From NCBI GenBank assembly GCA_963082875.1, contig OY720100.1, positions 12,672,591 through 12,736,590 of the forward strand: 64,000 bases of DNA, in the 5' to 3' direction. Position 1 is the first letter of the stretch; each line of letters starts with the position of its first letter. This document shows, piece by piece, positions 49,201-60,375 of this stretch. The notes beneath the pieces are model-generated. The model had not been told where the DNA came from and searched no databases. It saw only the letters and a list, made by a program, of their open reading frames with translations. Both the position numbers and the translations under genes were made by a program. Source of the stretch: Corella eumyota. Its lineage: Eukaryota > Chordata > Ascidiacea > Phlebobranchia > Corellidae.

Positions 49201-52200
49201 ACAGCATAAGAGTAGTGGGAATTAAACCCATGACCTCATGTGTGGTGTAGCAAGTGTTTTTACCACTACACCACTGCCGGTAAATTAATTTAACATGCTT
49301 GTTAATAATACAGAATTCTGACTATGTTAATTTTGTTTCACCATCAAACAATCAAAATGCTGACTCAGATAAAACTAGTGCAGGTAGAAGAAAATTTTTA
49401 ATATAGTCATTTAAATTTAAATCATTTCAAAATTTAAAAGTTTATTAAATTGGGTAGTTTGTTGCGCTGTTAACTTTATTATAATTTTGTTTTTTAATTG
49501 TTTTCTATTTTGTTCTGGCATCTTTTGTTTTTTTAATATTTTATTTCTAGTAAAACCGACCAAGCCATCTCGTTCCCCAACTTTTATTAAAGGAAAAGAT
49601 CTACGATCAAAATATGTTGATATTATTAGAAACAAAAAATTACAGACGTTTTTCCTGGTATTTAACGTTGTGGTTGTCAAGTTTTTAAATTCCCACATTA
49701 ATATAATTGATCCTTTTTTTTGGTTAACAGTTTCTAATTTATTGTATTTAGTTAAGTAGTATAAGTTCTTTAAAAAGTATAGCCTAACAGGGTTTTGTTT
49801 TGTTAGAAATTGGTTGATGAATGCAAGAAGTTTGATAATCCATGTACGAATGCAAAACTTGAAAGTAGCAAAAAGAAAAATCGTTACAAAAACATTTATC
49901 CATGTAAGTATATTATAAAGTATTTGGTGCAAAAATATAAGTTTGTTAACTTCACATGGAAATTTTGATTTAAAAATGCTAGCGAACTGTTTCTTATTTA
50001 AAACACTGACCCTGTGGTAATTTTTATTGTTGCCTTTAAATATTACCCCCACGCTACGTATGTATTAAAACTCAATTCCAGTATTCTTGATTTTAGTTGA
50101 TCATGCTAGAGTTATATTGGAGGATAACACAGATGGAGATTATATTAATGCTGCTTTTATGGACGTAAGTATTGTCAAGGAAATTTTGTTTGTTATTTAA
50201 TACCATAAAAAGCAAGCTTAGTGTATACTAATGTAAAGCATATACACCATCAAGTTTTGACTACCTTTCACTGAAGTTGATGAAAATTTATTTTATCAAT
50301 TTCAACATTTTTTTAGGGTTACAAACAAGAAAAGAAGTTTATAGCAGCACAAGGCCCAACTGACTTTACTGTCAACGATTTTTGGACAATGATTTATCAA
50401 CAAAAATCTAATGTTATTGTTATGCTTACCAGCCTGGTAGAAAATGGTAAAGTAGTTATAACTTAGTTTTATTGTAAAACTAATGTTATATTTAATCTAA
50501 GAGATGTGTGAATTTATATTTTCACATATTTGCAGGCATTGTAGAATTTTTTTGTTAATTTAGAAGTCCAATTTTTTTTTAGGAAAAATGTTCCCAGTAT
50601 TGGCCTAACATCAACAAAAGCAAACAAGTTGGAAAATTTCAAATTCAAAATGTTGAAGAATCGTGTTCTGAGGGAATTTTGAGAAGAAAACTAATTCTTA
50701 CTTTTTTTGATGTAAGATCAGTAACATAACTAAACAATATTTGAAAAGTTTTTTAGTTTATCATTCTTTCAAAATATATATGTCTCAATCTTTAATTAAA
50801 AATAATTGTATTTTAATTAGTTACTTCGATTTTTAACTTAGAATTTTTATGTAGGCCAAGCAAGAAATCACCCAGTTTCAGTTGGTGGCCTGGCCTGACC
50901 ATGGAGTACCAAAAACTACATCAACTATTGTTCATTTACATGACATGGTAGAACAATTGACTGTCGACACATCACCCATTATTGTTCACTGCAGGTTATT
51001 GTTTTATTCAAGTATAAGTAAAAGTTTTTATAAACTAAAACAGGTTACCATGCTAGCCTAACTTTTGGTTTGCATGCTAAACTTTGGTTTTTTACCTAAA
51101 GCTGCACTAAAAAATGGCAGGTTGAACTTTAAATTTTGAGGGTTTGCTAAATAAAATTGTGTAATGTACAAATACACCTTAATCATTAGTTTATTAATCT
51201 TATTTAAATGCAGTGCTGGAGCAGGTAGATCAGGAACTTATATTGCGATGGACATTTTATTTCATCAACTCAAAGATCAAAAGGGAGCTGACATTCATCA
51301 AACTATTCTGGAAATGCGGAAAAATAGAACTCAGATGGTCCAAAATGCTGTGAGTAATTTTTTTGCAAATGGATCTATATTGTTAGTAATAGCAACAGTA
51401 AATTTACTGTTTCTCGTTGTTTTCTATATAATTCCTTTCTATTATTACATAAAAACGTTAACTCATTGGCAATTATCTTCAGAACCAATATGGATTGGTT
51501 TTTAAACTTGTAATGGAAAACTACATGCTTCCAAACAGTGATCTTTCAGTACAGGACTTCTCCATATTAACTAGCAATGGAATGTAAGTTTATTTTCTTA
51601 CTCGTGTATTATTGAAAAAAGAAAAAGGCAATTTATTTAATATAATATTAAAAATGCTTTTTTAAAAATATTTTTAAATTTAGAACCCAATTAGCTCAAA
51701 CAGAATTCAAGAGGCTGAGTACACTTGTAGACCTTCATACCTACTTAACAGCTGATCATAACTCCGATCAAAATGTTGATCTTCTATGCAGACCAAGTAA
51801 TTTTTAACTGTTATAAATTGTTTGTATTTAGGTAATTACATTAAATATTTCTAAACTGTGATATTCTGAAAATGATTGGTATTTAAGAATACCTATTACA
51901 TAACATTAAATTACCTGAAGACTAATTCTATTTTTATTATAGATGATGAAAATATTGTGATGGTTTTGGAAGGTTCTGGTTTAAAAATGTATGTTAATGC
52001 ATCTTATATACAGGTTAGTCATTCGCAAAATTTGTTGATTTATATGAAATGGGGTCCAAACGGTAACCAGACACTTCGGCCCCCGGACACTTCGGCTAGG
52101 CACTTCGGCCAAAATTTTTTTTTTAAAACAGCGGGGATTTGGCATTTTAATTAGGGCGATAAATTTTATTTTCGCGTAGTTATATACAGTTTTTTAGACA

Positions 52201-54431
52201 TTATTTGAAACAAAATAAGCAGTAAATTAATATTTTTTTTTAATAATAATGTGCAAGAACATGCTATCTTTCTTTTGCCGTGTCAATTTTTTAATTTTAC
52301 AAATTAATACCTATAAAAAACTAATTTTAAAAGCGCGCGCTTTTAGGTGACGGAGGACAATGCATAATGATATCTCGTATTTTGCCTAATAGTGCCGTCT
52401 TTCTAAACGATATTTGAAGAAAATAGATCATTAATTAATCATTTTTTACACTGAGGAATGTGCATAAATATGTTATTAGTTATTGCCCGTGTTAATGTAT
52501 ATAAATTTATATAAATTAACACAAAGAATAAAACGTTTAAAGAGTTGCCAAAAGATTTGTCCTGCAAAAAAACGGCGGGGAGTCGGCGATGAAATTCCCG
52601 TGTATAAAGTCAGCGTAAGACCATAGTTTACCGATATTCAAAATAAAATTTTGCATAAAGTACAGTATATATAAAAGTTTTTATTGGTTGTTACGTTAAT
52701 GACATATGTTAGTCATAAAATTTTGCAGGCCAAAAGCACCCATCTTTCTTTCGTTTTAAAAAAAGGTTTTTGAAACAAAAATCTTTAAAAAAATAAATAT
52801 TCCAAAAACCAACATATGTCATTAAATAAAAAAAATTTTTTTCAATAACTAATAACATATTTATGCACATTCCTCAGTGTAAAAAATGATTAATTAATGA
52901 TCTATTTTCTTCAAACACGTTTAGAAAGACGGCCCTATTTCGCAAAACACGTGATATTATAATGCATCATCGTCTTGTGTCACCTAAAAGCTCGCGCTTT
53001 TAAAATTAGTTTTTTATAGGTTTTAGTTTGTAAAATTAAAAAATTTACACGGCAAAAGAAAGATAACATGTTCTTGCACATTATTATTAAAAAAAATATT
53101 AATTTACTGCTTATTTTGTTTCAAATACTGTCTAAAAAACTGTATATAACTACGCGATAATAAAATTTATCGCGGTAATTAAAATGCAAAATCCCCGCTG
53201 TTTTGAAAAAAAAATTTTGGCCGAAGTGTCCGGGGGCCGAAGTGTCTGGCATTCGATTATATAATTTAAAACAGTTTTATAGCTATGGTAGTTTGTAACA
53301 TCTAAACTAAAGTTTTAGTAAATAACAGGTATTTTAGGAAAACAATACTTTTTTTTATTTGTTTATAGAATGCAGAATGTGTGAGAAAGTTTGTTGCTGC
53401 ACAAAATCCACGAGATGACACTGCTGAGTTGTTTTGGAATATGGTTTCACAAAATGCTATCAACACAATTGTACAACTACAAATTATGGTAATTTTTGAT
53501 CTTTCATTTTAAACTGTTTTAATAAGAAAATTGTAAGTATTTTTTTGTTTATAGACCTTTGATTGGATATTAACAACAGGAGTAGGTGGAACCATTCAGC
53601 ATGGCAACTTTTTGGTAAAGGTTGTTAAAGAGAATGTGATGAAAGGCTGTATTAAGAAACTTCTAACCCTTTCATCTAAAAGCAATCAATTTGTAAGCTA
53701 TTTAAATATATATATATATCAAGTTTAAAAGCGTTTTTGTTACTAGATTTATCAAAAATAAAAAATAAATATCTCAAAACTATTATTAAAACTTTTACAA
53801 GCAACCCAAGTCAATAAACCATTTGACATTGACCACTTGGAGTGATGACACTACCCCACCAAGTGTTGGGGTTTTGCTTGATGTTATCACAAATCAAATG
53901 CTTTTTTCAAGTGACTCAGAAACTAGTTTGTCACTTGTACATTGCAGGTAAATATTTAATTTTTAGAAGGTTTATGTTTTATAAAATTGTCTTTAAGGTA
54001 GGGTGTTATTATTCATCATGTTTAAAGAATTCTTAAAACACATTTAGATGCAATAGTTAACTGACAGATCACATCACAAAGTCTGGTCAAATAAAATATC
54101 TTCCATTGTAATACAATTTTTTTATTTAAGAAATGGTTGTACAAGAACTGGTCTTATTATTTCACTGATGAATATTTTAGAAAGATTGAAATCCCAGCGT
54201 AGGATTGATGTATTTCGAGCAATCAAAGATCTTAGAGATATGAGGCCCAACATGGTCAATCAATATGTAAGTATTTTGCCGAAATTTATATTTTTATACC
54301 TAATTTTTAATTACACCTTGTTCATGCTGTAAAGTCAAACAATTTTTATATTGCAGGAGCTATATCATTTCTGTTTCCAATTTGTTTCTCAATATCTGCA
54401 AACCTTTGAAACTTATGGCAACTTTGAATAG
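37299..54431 (+). CDS. R5: complete receptor protein tyrosine phosphatase with lectin-like and FN3 ectodomain
   Basis: Thirty exons, 3582 bases, about 1193 aa, all phases consistent: 37299-37383, 37858-38034, 42742-42892, 44661-44776, 44968-45141, 45763-45960, 46091-46203, 46279-46392, 46874-47050, 47293-47463, 47547-47631, 48209-48350, 48538-48572, 48724-48800, 49314-49383, 49551-49657, 49807-49903, 50097-50164, 50317-50436, 50583-50711, 50855-50994, 51214-51349, 51483-51583, 51684-51796, 51943-52013, 53369-53488, 53555-53692, 53802-53947, 54131-54266, 54357-54431. Order: signal peptide, two lectin-like domains, two FN3 domains, Gly/Thr-rich stalk, membrane segment (VFVIIVIILVIIFMKKRR), NSDYVNF juxtamembrane motif, D1 (KNRYKNIYP, DYINAAFMDGY, AAQGPT, WPDHGVP, HCSAGAGRSG) and D2 (AAQNP, WSDDTTP, HCRNGCTRTG). 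D1 has the cysteine, arginine and aspartate for catalysis; D2 lacks a WPD loop. Likely dephosphorylates phosphotyrosine on membrane-proximal partners; ligand and substrate unknown. FN3-2 carries an extra Asn/Thr-rich stretch compared with R2-R4. The exon-19 donor is best placed at CTG/gtagaa (50436/50437), which keeps the frame. Confidence 0.92.
38173..39483 (+). repeat. 168-bp tandem repeat, forward array
   Basis: About 7.8 units starting at 38173, 38341, 38509, 38677, 38845, 39013, 39181 and 39348. Each unit begins AATGACGTCATAACCCC and contains GGGTCAACGGGAGCAA. Units differ by scattered substitutions. Most carry the palindrome TGACGTCA. Confidence 0.9.
39484..39765. other. Centre between the two opposed arrays
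   Basis: Unique sequence of about 282 bases, containing neither the 168-bp unit nor a recognisable gene. It is the turning point of the large inverted arrangement. Confidence 0.7.
39766..42257 (-). repeat. 168-bp tandem repeat, reverse array
   Basis: About 15 units of the same repeat on the other strand, counted by the TGACGTCA-type motif near 39881, 40049, 40217, 40385, 40555, 40723, 40891, 41059, 41229, 41397, 41565, 41733, 41900, 42068 and 42236. A block of four units recurs with a 674-base period: the variant CCCCCTTTTGTGCC at 40463 and 41137, and GTGGCAGAAAGG at 40707 and 41381. This is a higher-order repeat within the array. The 67-aa frames at 40341-40544 and 41015-41218 are by-products of it. 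Confidence 0.9.
42986..44600. mobile_element. TIR element in R5 intron 3 with repeated GTAATTCCGTTACC motif
   Basis: The ends TGGGCAATTCT and AGAATTGCCCA are inverted repeats. Left flank GTATA and right flank TATAC, compared with the empty site in R3 (22192-22205, ATGTATACAAAA), suggest a 4-bp TATA-type duplication whose exact register is ambiguous because the target is a TA run. The motif GTAATTCCGTTACC or its reverse complement occurs seven times or so (near 43332, 43495 twice in tandem, 44045, 44209, 44407, 44574). No transposase frame is seen. Such repeated motifs are often transposase-binding sites in non-autonomous elements, but here that is an inference. Confidence 0.75.
45213..45430 (+). 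mobile_element. tRNA-derived SINE in R5 intron 5
   Basis: Same intron position, same flanks (GCTACCATGTTC before it) and same internal loss as the SINE in R3 intron 5. It is an orthologous insertion between two paralogous genes. Confidence 0.8.
46560..46846 (+). mobile_element. tRNA-derived SINE in R5 intron 8
   Basis: Diverged copy of the family. The 5' part carries a duplicated ATTAGGGGTTTAATC stretch; the body has ATCTCATGCTGTAGCACC and GGCAACTCGAGACTGGG, and the tail is GATAAAGATATATACAAAA. Confidence 0.75.
47826..48119 (+). mobile_element. tRNA-derived SINE in R5 intron 11, best-preserved copy
   Basis: Starts GGCAGTGTGGTGTAGTGG (A-box-like), with GGTTCAATCCCC matching the RNA polymerase III B box about 60 bases in. 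The tail GATAAAGATATATAC is followed by an A-run. Probable target duplication AAAAGTTAC on both sides. Confidence 0.85.
48982..49279 (-). mobile_element. tRNA-derived SINE, reverse orientation, R5 intron 14
   Basis: Reverse complement of the same family: T-run with GTATATATCTTTATC at the left, and CACCACTGCC (inverse of GGCAGTGGTG) at the right. The intron lies just upstream of the NSDYVNF exon. Confidence 0.85.
52062..53254. mobile_element. Second Mutator-like fold-back element, in R5 intron 25
   Basis: Same ends as 9042-10417 (GGTAACCAGACACTTCGG and CCGAAGTGTCTGGCATTC) and the same long inverted arms, about 350 bases each. Unlike the first copy I see no clear 9-bp duplication: the flanks read CCAAAC on the left and GATTAT on the right. 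It lies between exons 25 and 26 without disturbing splice sites. Confidence 0.75.
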
Positions 54432-55917
54432 AATAAATATAAAATGTAGTGTTTAAAAACTGTTTTGTTTGTATTTATTACATAACAAACTTAATATCAA
54501 AATTATAATTTTAATGAAAAATGATAGATTTTGGGTTTTAACAAAGCCTTGGAAATTTTAAAATATGCGAGGCAAAAACTTTTTTACCTGTACTTATTTG
54601 TAAAAATTGTATTTATTTTTATACAAGAAAAAACAGGTACTTTTTATTAAAAATCTTTTATTAAAAAATAAGTATTTTTTTTGTTATAGTAACTAAAGTT
54701 CAATTTTTGTCGTAAATATTTTAAAACCGAATCTTAAAGAAACTTTTTAATCAACAATATAGCATACAGGCAACAAGTTATTAAAATATGTTTATATTTT
54801 TATTTATGTGTTTATTAAATCCTATTTTAATTCAGAAAATATATTTTGATATTTTTTTTAATTTTTTATCATTCTAAAATATAAAAATTATTTTTAAATA
54901 TTAAAAAATAATACTAAATTTAAGAGCATTTTATGTTAATTGGGGGGGTTACAAATGTAAAAAAAATATTTTATTTTTGTTAAAGAGGACTTAAGGTTTA
55001 TTTCTGATGATGTTATTTCAAAATTCTAACTTCAGTTTATTATGAAAACTTTTTTTTTTCATTTGCTCTTAATAAAAATATTATATTATATAAAATAAAA
55101 ATTGAAAAATTATGTAAGCAAATTTAATATTTACTCGAGCAATCCACCCAATAACAATTAAATATCAATTTTTTGGTTTGTATAATGTTGCTAAAGAAAA
55201 GGTTTGTAATAATAATGACTTACGACTTACATAAAAAAAATATGATTGTCACACGGAAACTGGTATTGCGGTGATACTTAATACTCATGCGCCACTCATT
55301 TTTTAAACTAACAACGTAATTAAATAATATATTTTTTTTTAAATATATGCTATTTGCCCATATATTTTAAAAACTATAAACTTTAAATTTAAACACATTT
55401 TTATTTATTGTTTTCAGTGTGGAAAGTTCAATCTTACGACCTAAGCATAGAGTAAGAGTAACATTAGTTGCCCCAACTCAGTTACGCGTTAACTTGGCAA
55501 TTTGGGATTTTGTTTGTAGAATATTAACAATTAAGCCCATAATTAAACTGCTTTCAGTTTTGACATTACGTAAAATCACTTGGGGCCAAATGTATTAAAT
55601 AATGAGGCCAAGTATTTTAATAACTATATAACTTTTGTTGTAGTCTTACTTGGTTAAAAATATGCGGAAGGCTAATTAAGATATTATTTTTACGTTTTAA
55701 AAAATATGTGTCATGCAACAAATGTATGCCCACACTATTTTAACTATAGATAATATTCACGTGGTATTTCTCTTTTCCGCTGATATAGTTACGCTGACAC
55801 ATAGTTTTAGGAACTGTAAAGTCAATTGATAAATAGGATAAGACGATAGGTAGACTATTAAATATGTTTTAATCTTTTAGCATATAGTAGTAGCGCAGCC
55901 CATATGCCGTATAAAAC
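54432..55917. other. R5-R6 spacer, no gene seen
   Basis: The R5 3' region, with AATAAA directly after the stop at 54432-54437, then about 1.4 kb of AT-rich DNA with homopolymer runs, including a G-run at 54942-54948. The R6 upstream region is only loosely similar to those of R2, R3 and R5 and lacks their TATATAAATA box. Confidence 0.55.
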
Positions 55918-58604
55918 ATGAAAAATATTGACGTGAAGCCATATATTTATTGTTTGATTTATACGGTAATCTTGTTTATTCTTTGTTTTTCAACTTCAAG
56001 CGAAGGAGGTAATATTTATTTACTTAAGTCAAAATGTGAAACTCAAACTTAAAACTTATTGATTTTTATCATTTATTGAATTTATTTTATTATTTCCGCC
56101 AAAATTTTATATGCAACCATTTGTAATTAACTTATTGATTTGAGAAAAAAGTTGTGAAATATTGCTAATGAAAGAGGCTTTTTATAAGGTACTAACATAC
56201 TTCTATATTGAGGATAAATAAATATAAAAATACTAGTATTTTTTTAAGTAATATCAAAAATGGGAAACACGCTGTTATTAAAATCACGTGGATTTTAAAC
56301 TGTTAAATGAGCTTTAATAGCGTTAAAGTCGTTTTTGTGTTTTAAAAGTAACTTTTAATCTGATATTTAACGATTTCTAAACAATGAACTACAAACATTG
56401 ATATATTAAGTTCATTTAAACACATATACATGTTTACTTAGCTTGTGACAGTTTAATTGGAATTGGAAATACTATATACAATTTATCAGACAATCAACTT
56501 GATGTGAAAAATGCTGAGAATTTTTGTAAAAAAAATGGTGGAAATTTGACTTCAATTCAAGATCAACAAACAAATGATTTTGTTATCAATCTTATTAACA
56601 ATAAATATAGGAATGGTAAAATACAATTATTTACTATCTGAGCATCAAGCAGTTTGTTAAAAAATATTATATATATATTTATGATACATATAAATAAGTG
56701 TTAGAACTTTTTTTGCTTATAAGTTTTTATTGTTTTATATTAACAGCTTTATTTGGTTTTTGTATTTTTAAATACAGTTTTTTTAATTTTAACAGGTTTG
56801 CAAAGGGTGTGGATATTTTACAAAAGAGTGCAGAATCTACCAACTGAACAGGGTAGAGGATACAGATATGCTTTATCACCTAATGAAACTGATGGTTGGA
56901 TGAGTGCTGGACGTCTAGGAGACATTGCTTATGTTGATCTTTATAAAAGGTTTATTTAAAAATTATAATGCTTTATATTAAGGCTATTATTTTAATCTTT
57001 TTATGCTAAAATGTACAAACTTAATAAACTTAATATAATATTTAAATTCTAGTTCAAGATCTGGATTTACAGAACCTCTTATATTTTGCCATATTCAAAA
57101 TCAAAGGTGGAGTATTGAAGTAAGGCATAAACCGTCGCATTGTGTTGCTAATCCTATGAGTAAGTATAAAATAAAATTTAAACTATTTTAATTAATAATT
57201 TTGTTAATTAAACAATGGTATTTTAGGTTGGTCTGCAATCTTAATTTGAATCTTAAAAAAAAATTAAAATGGTAGTGTTGTCACTCTAGTAGTATTGTCA
57301 ACCCAACTAAAATCCAAAGCGTTTTAAAACATTTTTTAATGCTTAATTAGATAATTTGTTTGGTTTACATATTTTTATGTGTTTTATTATATTAATCAAA
57401 CATTGGATTTGAAAGCATTAATAGTCTAACTGTATACCTATATTTTTGAGCAAAACATTCAACTTGTTTTTGATGTATAAATGTCAGAACAGGTAAAAAA
57501 CTTGGACCCTATGGTTTATTAATTTAAAATATATATACAATTTATACAATTACTTTAAATAACCAGATGAAGGACAAACTGCTTTTGACTTTCAACTCTT
57601 TGGATCTTCCAACAATGGGAACTCATTGAAAAGGTATCTTTTAAATAGAGATACTCAACCTTTTTCCACCAAGTTAACTAATGATTCAACTCTGGGTATT
57701 GAAGGATTTGTATATTTAACAAATACAATATATGTACCAGGTAATTAAAAACCGTTTTTACAGGTGTATTTTTGCTTAAATTATTTTTTTTAAGTTTCAT
57801 AAAGCTACAATATATTTTGGTTACATATAACTTTTCTATTTTCTAGTTTTAGATAAGTATTTAAATTAGACATTGGTCTTGAAATCTACAAACTTCAACT
57901 AATTACTTTTTTTACAAAGAGATTTACTCAAAATATTATATAAATACATTAATATACCAAAAAGTATAGTACTTTTATTTTAAATTTTGTAGATATACCA
58001 GACACACATGTAATAATTGGAGCAAAATATTCAGATAACAACTGGGTTTGGCTTGATCAAACTCAAGTTAACTTCTTTACATTACCACAAACTCCTTCTA
58101 ATTTGTGCACAGCATTTCATTATCAAAATGGTTCTTGGAATCTAATACCAATAAACTGTACAGAAACTTACAACTTTGCCTGTCAATATCAATGTAAATA
58201 AACTTTATAATCTAATAATAAAAAAAATATTCGAAGTTTTAATTAATATTGTTGGTAATTTAACTCAAACTTATATTTTAGTGACCACACAAGCTTATCC
58301 TGTACAATGTGATGGTAACTCTATTAATGTAACCTGGAGTACAAATCTATTGTCCCTTCAATCAATCTATTCTAACTTGACCTTAAATGTACAAGTAAGC
58401 TAGTAAAAAAAATTTGTTGTTAAGAAGTCAATTTATTTTATTTGCAATTGCAAATACTGGATAATAGTTTTAACTTTTATATTACTTTAGGTGAATATTT
58501 TATTATCTGACTCACAGAGTGTAATTTTATCAAATCACTTCAGTTATAATCAATCTTATGCTGTTGTTAAAGGTTTAAAACCAAGAACTACCTACATAGC
58601 AAAG
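55918..58604 (+). CDS. R6: 5' part of a further receptor of this family
   Basis: Exons 55918-56008, 56442-56615, 56796-56949, 57053-57159, 57567-57740, 57993-58193, 58282-58394, 58491-58604, all in phase. The gene continues past the Gypsy element in the next intron, so its 3' end and tail type cannot be seen. Signal peptide: YTVILFILCFSTSSEG. First lectin-like domain starts CDSLIGIGNTIYNLSD. Exon 3 keeps GRGYRYALS but has QNLPTEQ in front of it. Exon 4 is the most diverged in the cluster (CHIQNQRWSIEVRHKPSHC against CQYQFTRWGITVGPRPASPAC). Exons 6-8 remain close to the other members. R6 is the outlier of the cluster by eye. Confidence 0.85.
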
Positions 58605-58672
58605 GTAAACATTAAGCATTAATTTAAGTAAAAAAAATGTTTTTGTGAATATTATTTTTGCAATTAATATAT

Positions 58673-58852
58673 TGTAGCGGCCCCTTAGGGACACGTGATT
58701 TTGCCTGATAAGAAGTCTGGGCTACAGTCTTATCTTTTGCCTTTTTTGTATTATGTTGTGTTTTATAAACCGACTACCAATTCATTACTTACTTAACTGT
58801 TTTTGCTTAACTGAATAATAAATTATATTGTTACAATTTATATACGCTAAAT
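58673..58852 (+). repeat. LTR of the Gypsy element, plus orientation
   Basis: Starts TGTAGCGGCCCCTTAGGG and is followed by TGGTGACCCCGACG, which looks like a primer-binding site. The same repeat is seen on the minus strand at 60187-60343. Confidence 0.8.
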
Positions 58853-58892
58853 TGGTGACCCCGACGTTTTAAAACGAAAATTTTAAAACAAT

Positions 58893-59380
58893 ATGACGCA
58901 AGAAAATGCTGTAGCGGTTAAACTGCCAACCTTTTGGTCGCAACATGCCAAAATTTGGTTTAACCAAGCAGAAGCCCAATTTACTCTGCGAAATATAACA
59001 ATCGACGAAACGAAATACTGCCATGTTATCGCAGCACTAGACCAGGATACAGCAAAACGCGTAATCGATTTTATGGAAAATCCACCAACAAAAGGAAAAT
59101 ATATTGCTATCAAAGAACGACTTTTAAAAACGTTTGAGCTTTCCGAGGAAGAACGAGCCCAAAGAATAATTGAAATGCCAGAACTTGGAGATAGAAAACC
59201 TTCTGCTGTGATGGACGAAATGCTGGCATTGATGGGAAATCACGGATCGTGTTTTCTCTTTAAACATATGTTTTTGCAACTACTGCCCGAGGAAGTGAGA
59301 GTTGGTTTAGCTACCGAAGAAACAACAGACATGAGAGAATTGGCTTTAAAAGCAGATAAATTATGCTTGGCTTGTACCAG
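58893..59380 (+). mobile_element. Gypsy gag region
   Basis: Starts MTQENAVAVKLPTFW soon after the primer-binding-like site and reads as a typical Ty3/Gypsy capsid N-terminal region (IWFNQAEAQF). It is part of the fossil, and the orientation of the element changes after it. Confidence 0.8.
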
Positions 59381-60186
59381 TTTGTCTGGTGGCAGTCTAC
59401 GTGCACGGGCGCTAATCGGTCGCCCGTTTGTTATAAGAAAATGTTCCACCTTGTGTTTGGTTTGCTTTTGCTGGAAATTTGGAGTTGTTATCAGTGGAAA
59501 TTGTGCGAGTAAAGCAGCATATTGGTTTTGATGTAAACCAATTGCGTTTATTCTGGGGGCTGAGACATCTAACAACTCAATCGAACAGTTTGTGTTTAAT
59601 TTAGCGCTAATTAATGTTTTGTTTTTTATGTCTACCAAAAGCGAATTGGCTCGAAGAAAATCTGCCCCGAGCAGTGGTTGAGATACTTCTGCGATTGTGA
59701 AAATCCATTTAAATTTACCAAACGGTAAATCCAAATGTAATAGGCGTTGGCCGTACGTCTTAATCTCGCTTCCGTTGGCGGCTCGAAGCTTTTTCTGGTT
59801 AGAGCCATTATATCGATCAATTCTTCTTGGTGGGTATACGCTTATTTCAGCTCCAGTATCAACTAAAAAGTTTTGTTTTGAACACTTGTCTTTAACGAAG
59901 TATAAATTAAACGTGCCGCCGGCCGCCCTCATCGTTATTGACGACCGGCATATTCGTTTTCCGAAAAACTGCAAGGTGGACAGCACTGCCTGGCTTTATT
60001 TCCGAAACGTTGATGATAAAAACATAGATTTTTTTTATTTGGTTGACGTTTATTATACTTCCAATCAGTTTCATGGGATCTATAAACTTTAGAAACTAAC
60101 CCAGAAAATTGGGGTTTAGCTAAGCATAATTTATCTGCTTTTAAAGCCAATTCTCTCATGTCTGTTGTTTCTTCGGTAGCTAAACC
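59381..60186 (-). mobile_element. Gypsy gag-end and protease region, minus orientation
   Basis: Contains a CCHC-like zinc-knuckle region (CFYHQRFGNKARQC) and a retropepsin-type active-site motif (VDTGAEISVYPP). Fossil part of the same family. Confidence 0.75.
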
Positions 60187-60343
60187 AATATAATTTATTA
60201 TTCAGTTAAGCAAAAACAGTTAAGTAAGTAATGAATTAGTAGTCGGTTTATAAAACACAACATAATACAAAAAAGGCAAAAGATAAGACTGTAGCCCAGA
60301 CTTCTTATCAGGCAAAATCACGTGTCCCTAAGGGGCCGCTACA
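60187..60343 (-). repeat. LTR of the Gypsy element, minus orientation
   Basis: Same sequence as the plus-strand LTR. On the minus strand it is preceded by a purine run (GGAGGGGGG), a likely polypurine tract, placing it as the 3' LTR of the minus-strand pol. Confidence 0.8.
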
Positions 60344-60375
60344 TTACCCCCCTCCAGAAGCGGAAAATTGTTCAT

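Noticed and set aside
49417-50052. 211-aa minus-strand open frame
   Set aside because: It runs antisense across R5 phosphatase exons 16 and 17 and their introns, with no recognisable domain, so it is a shadow of the real gene.
59240-60159. Overlapping frames on both strands in the Gypsy region taken as host genes
   Set aside because: They carry retroelement gag and protease motifs or are their antisense shadows; treated as parts of the fossil.
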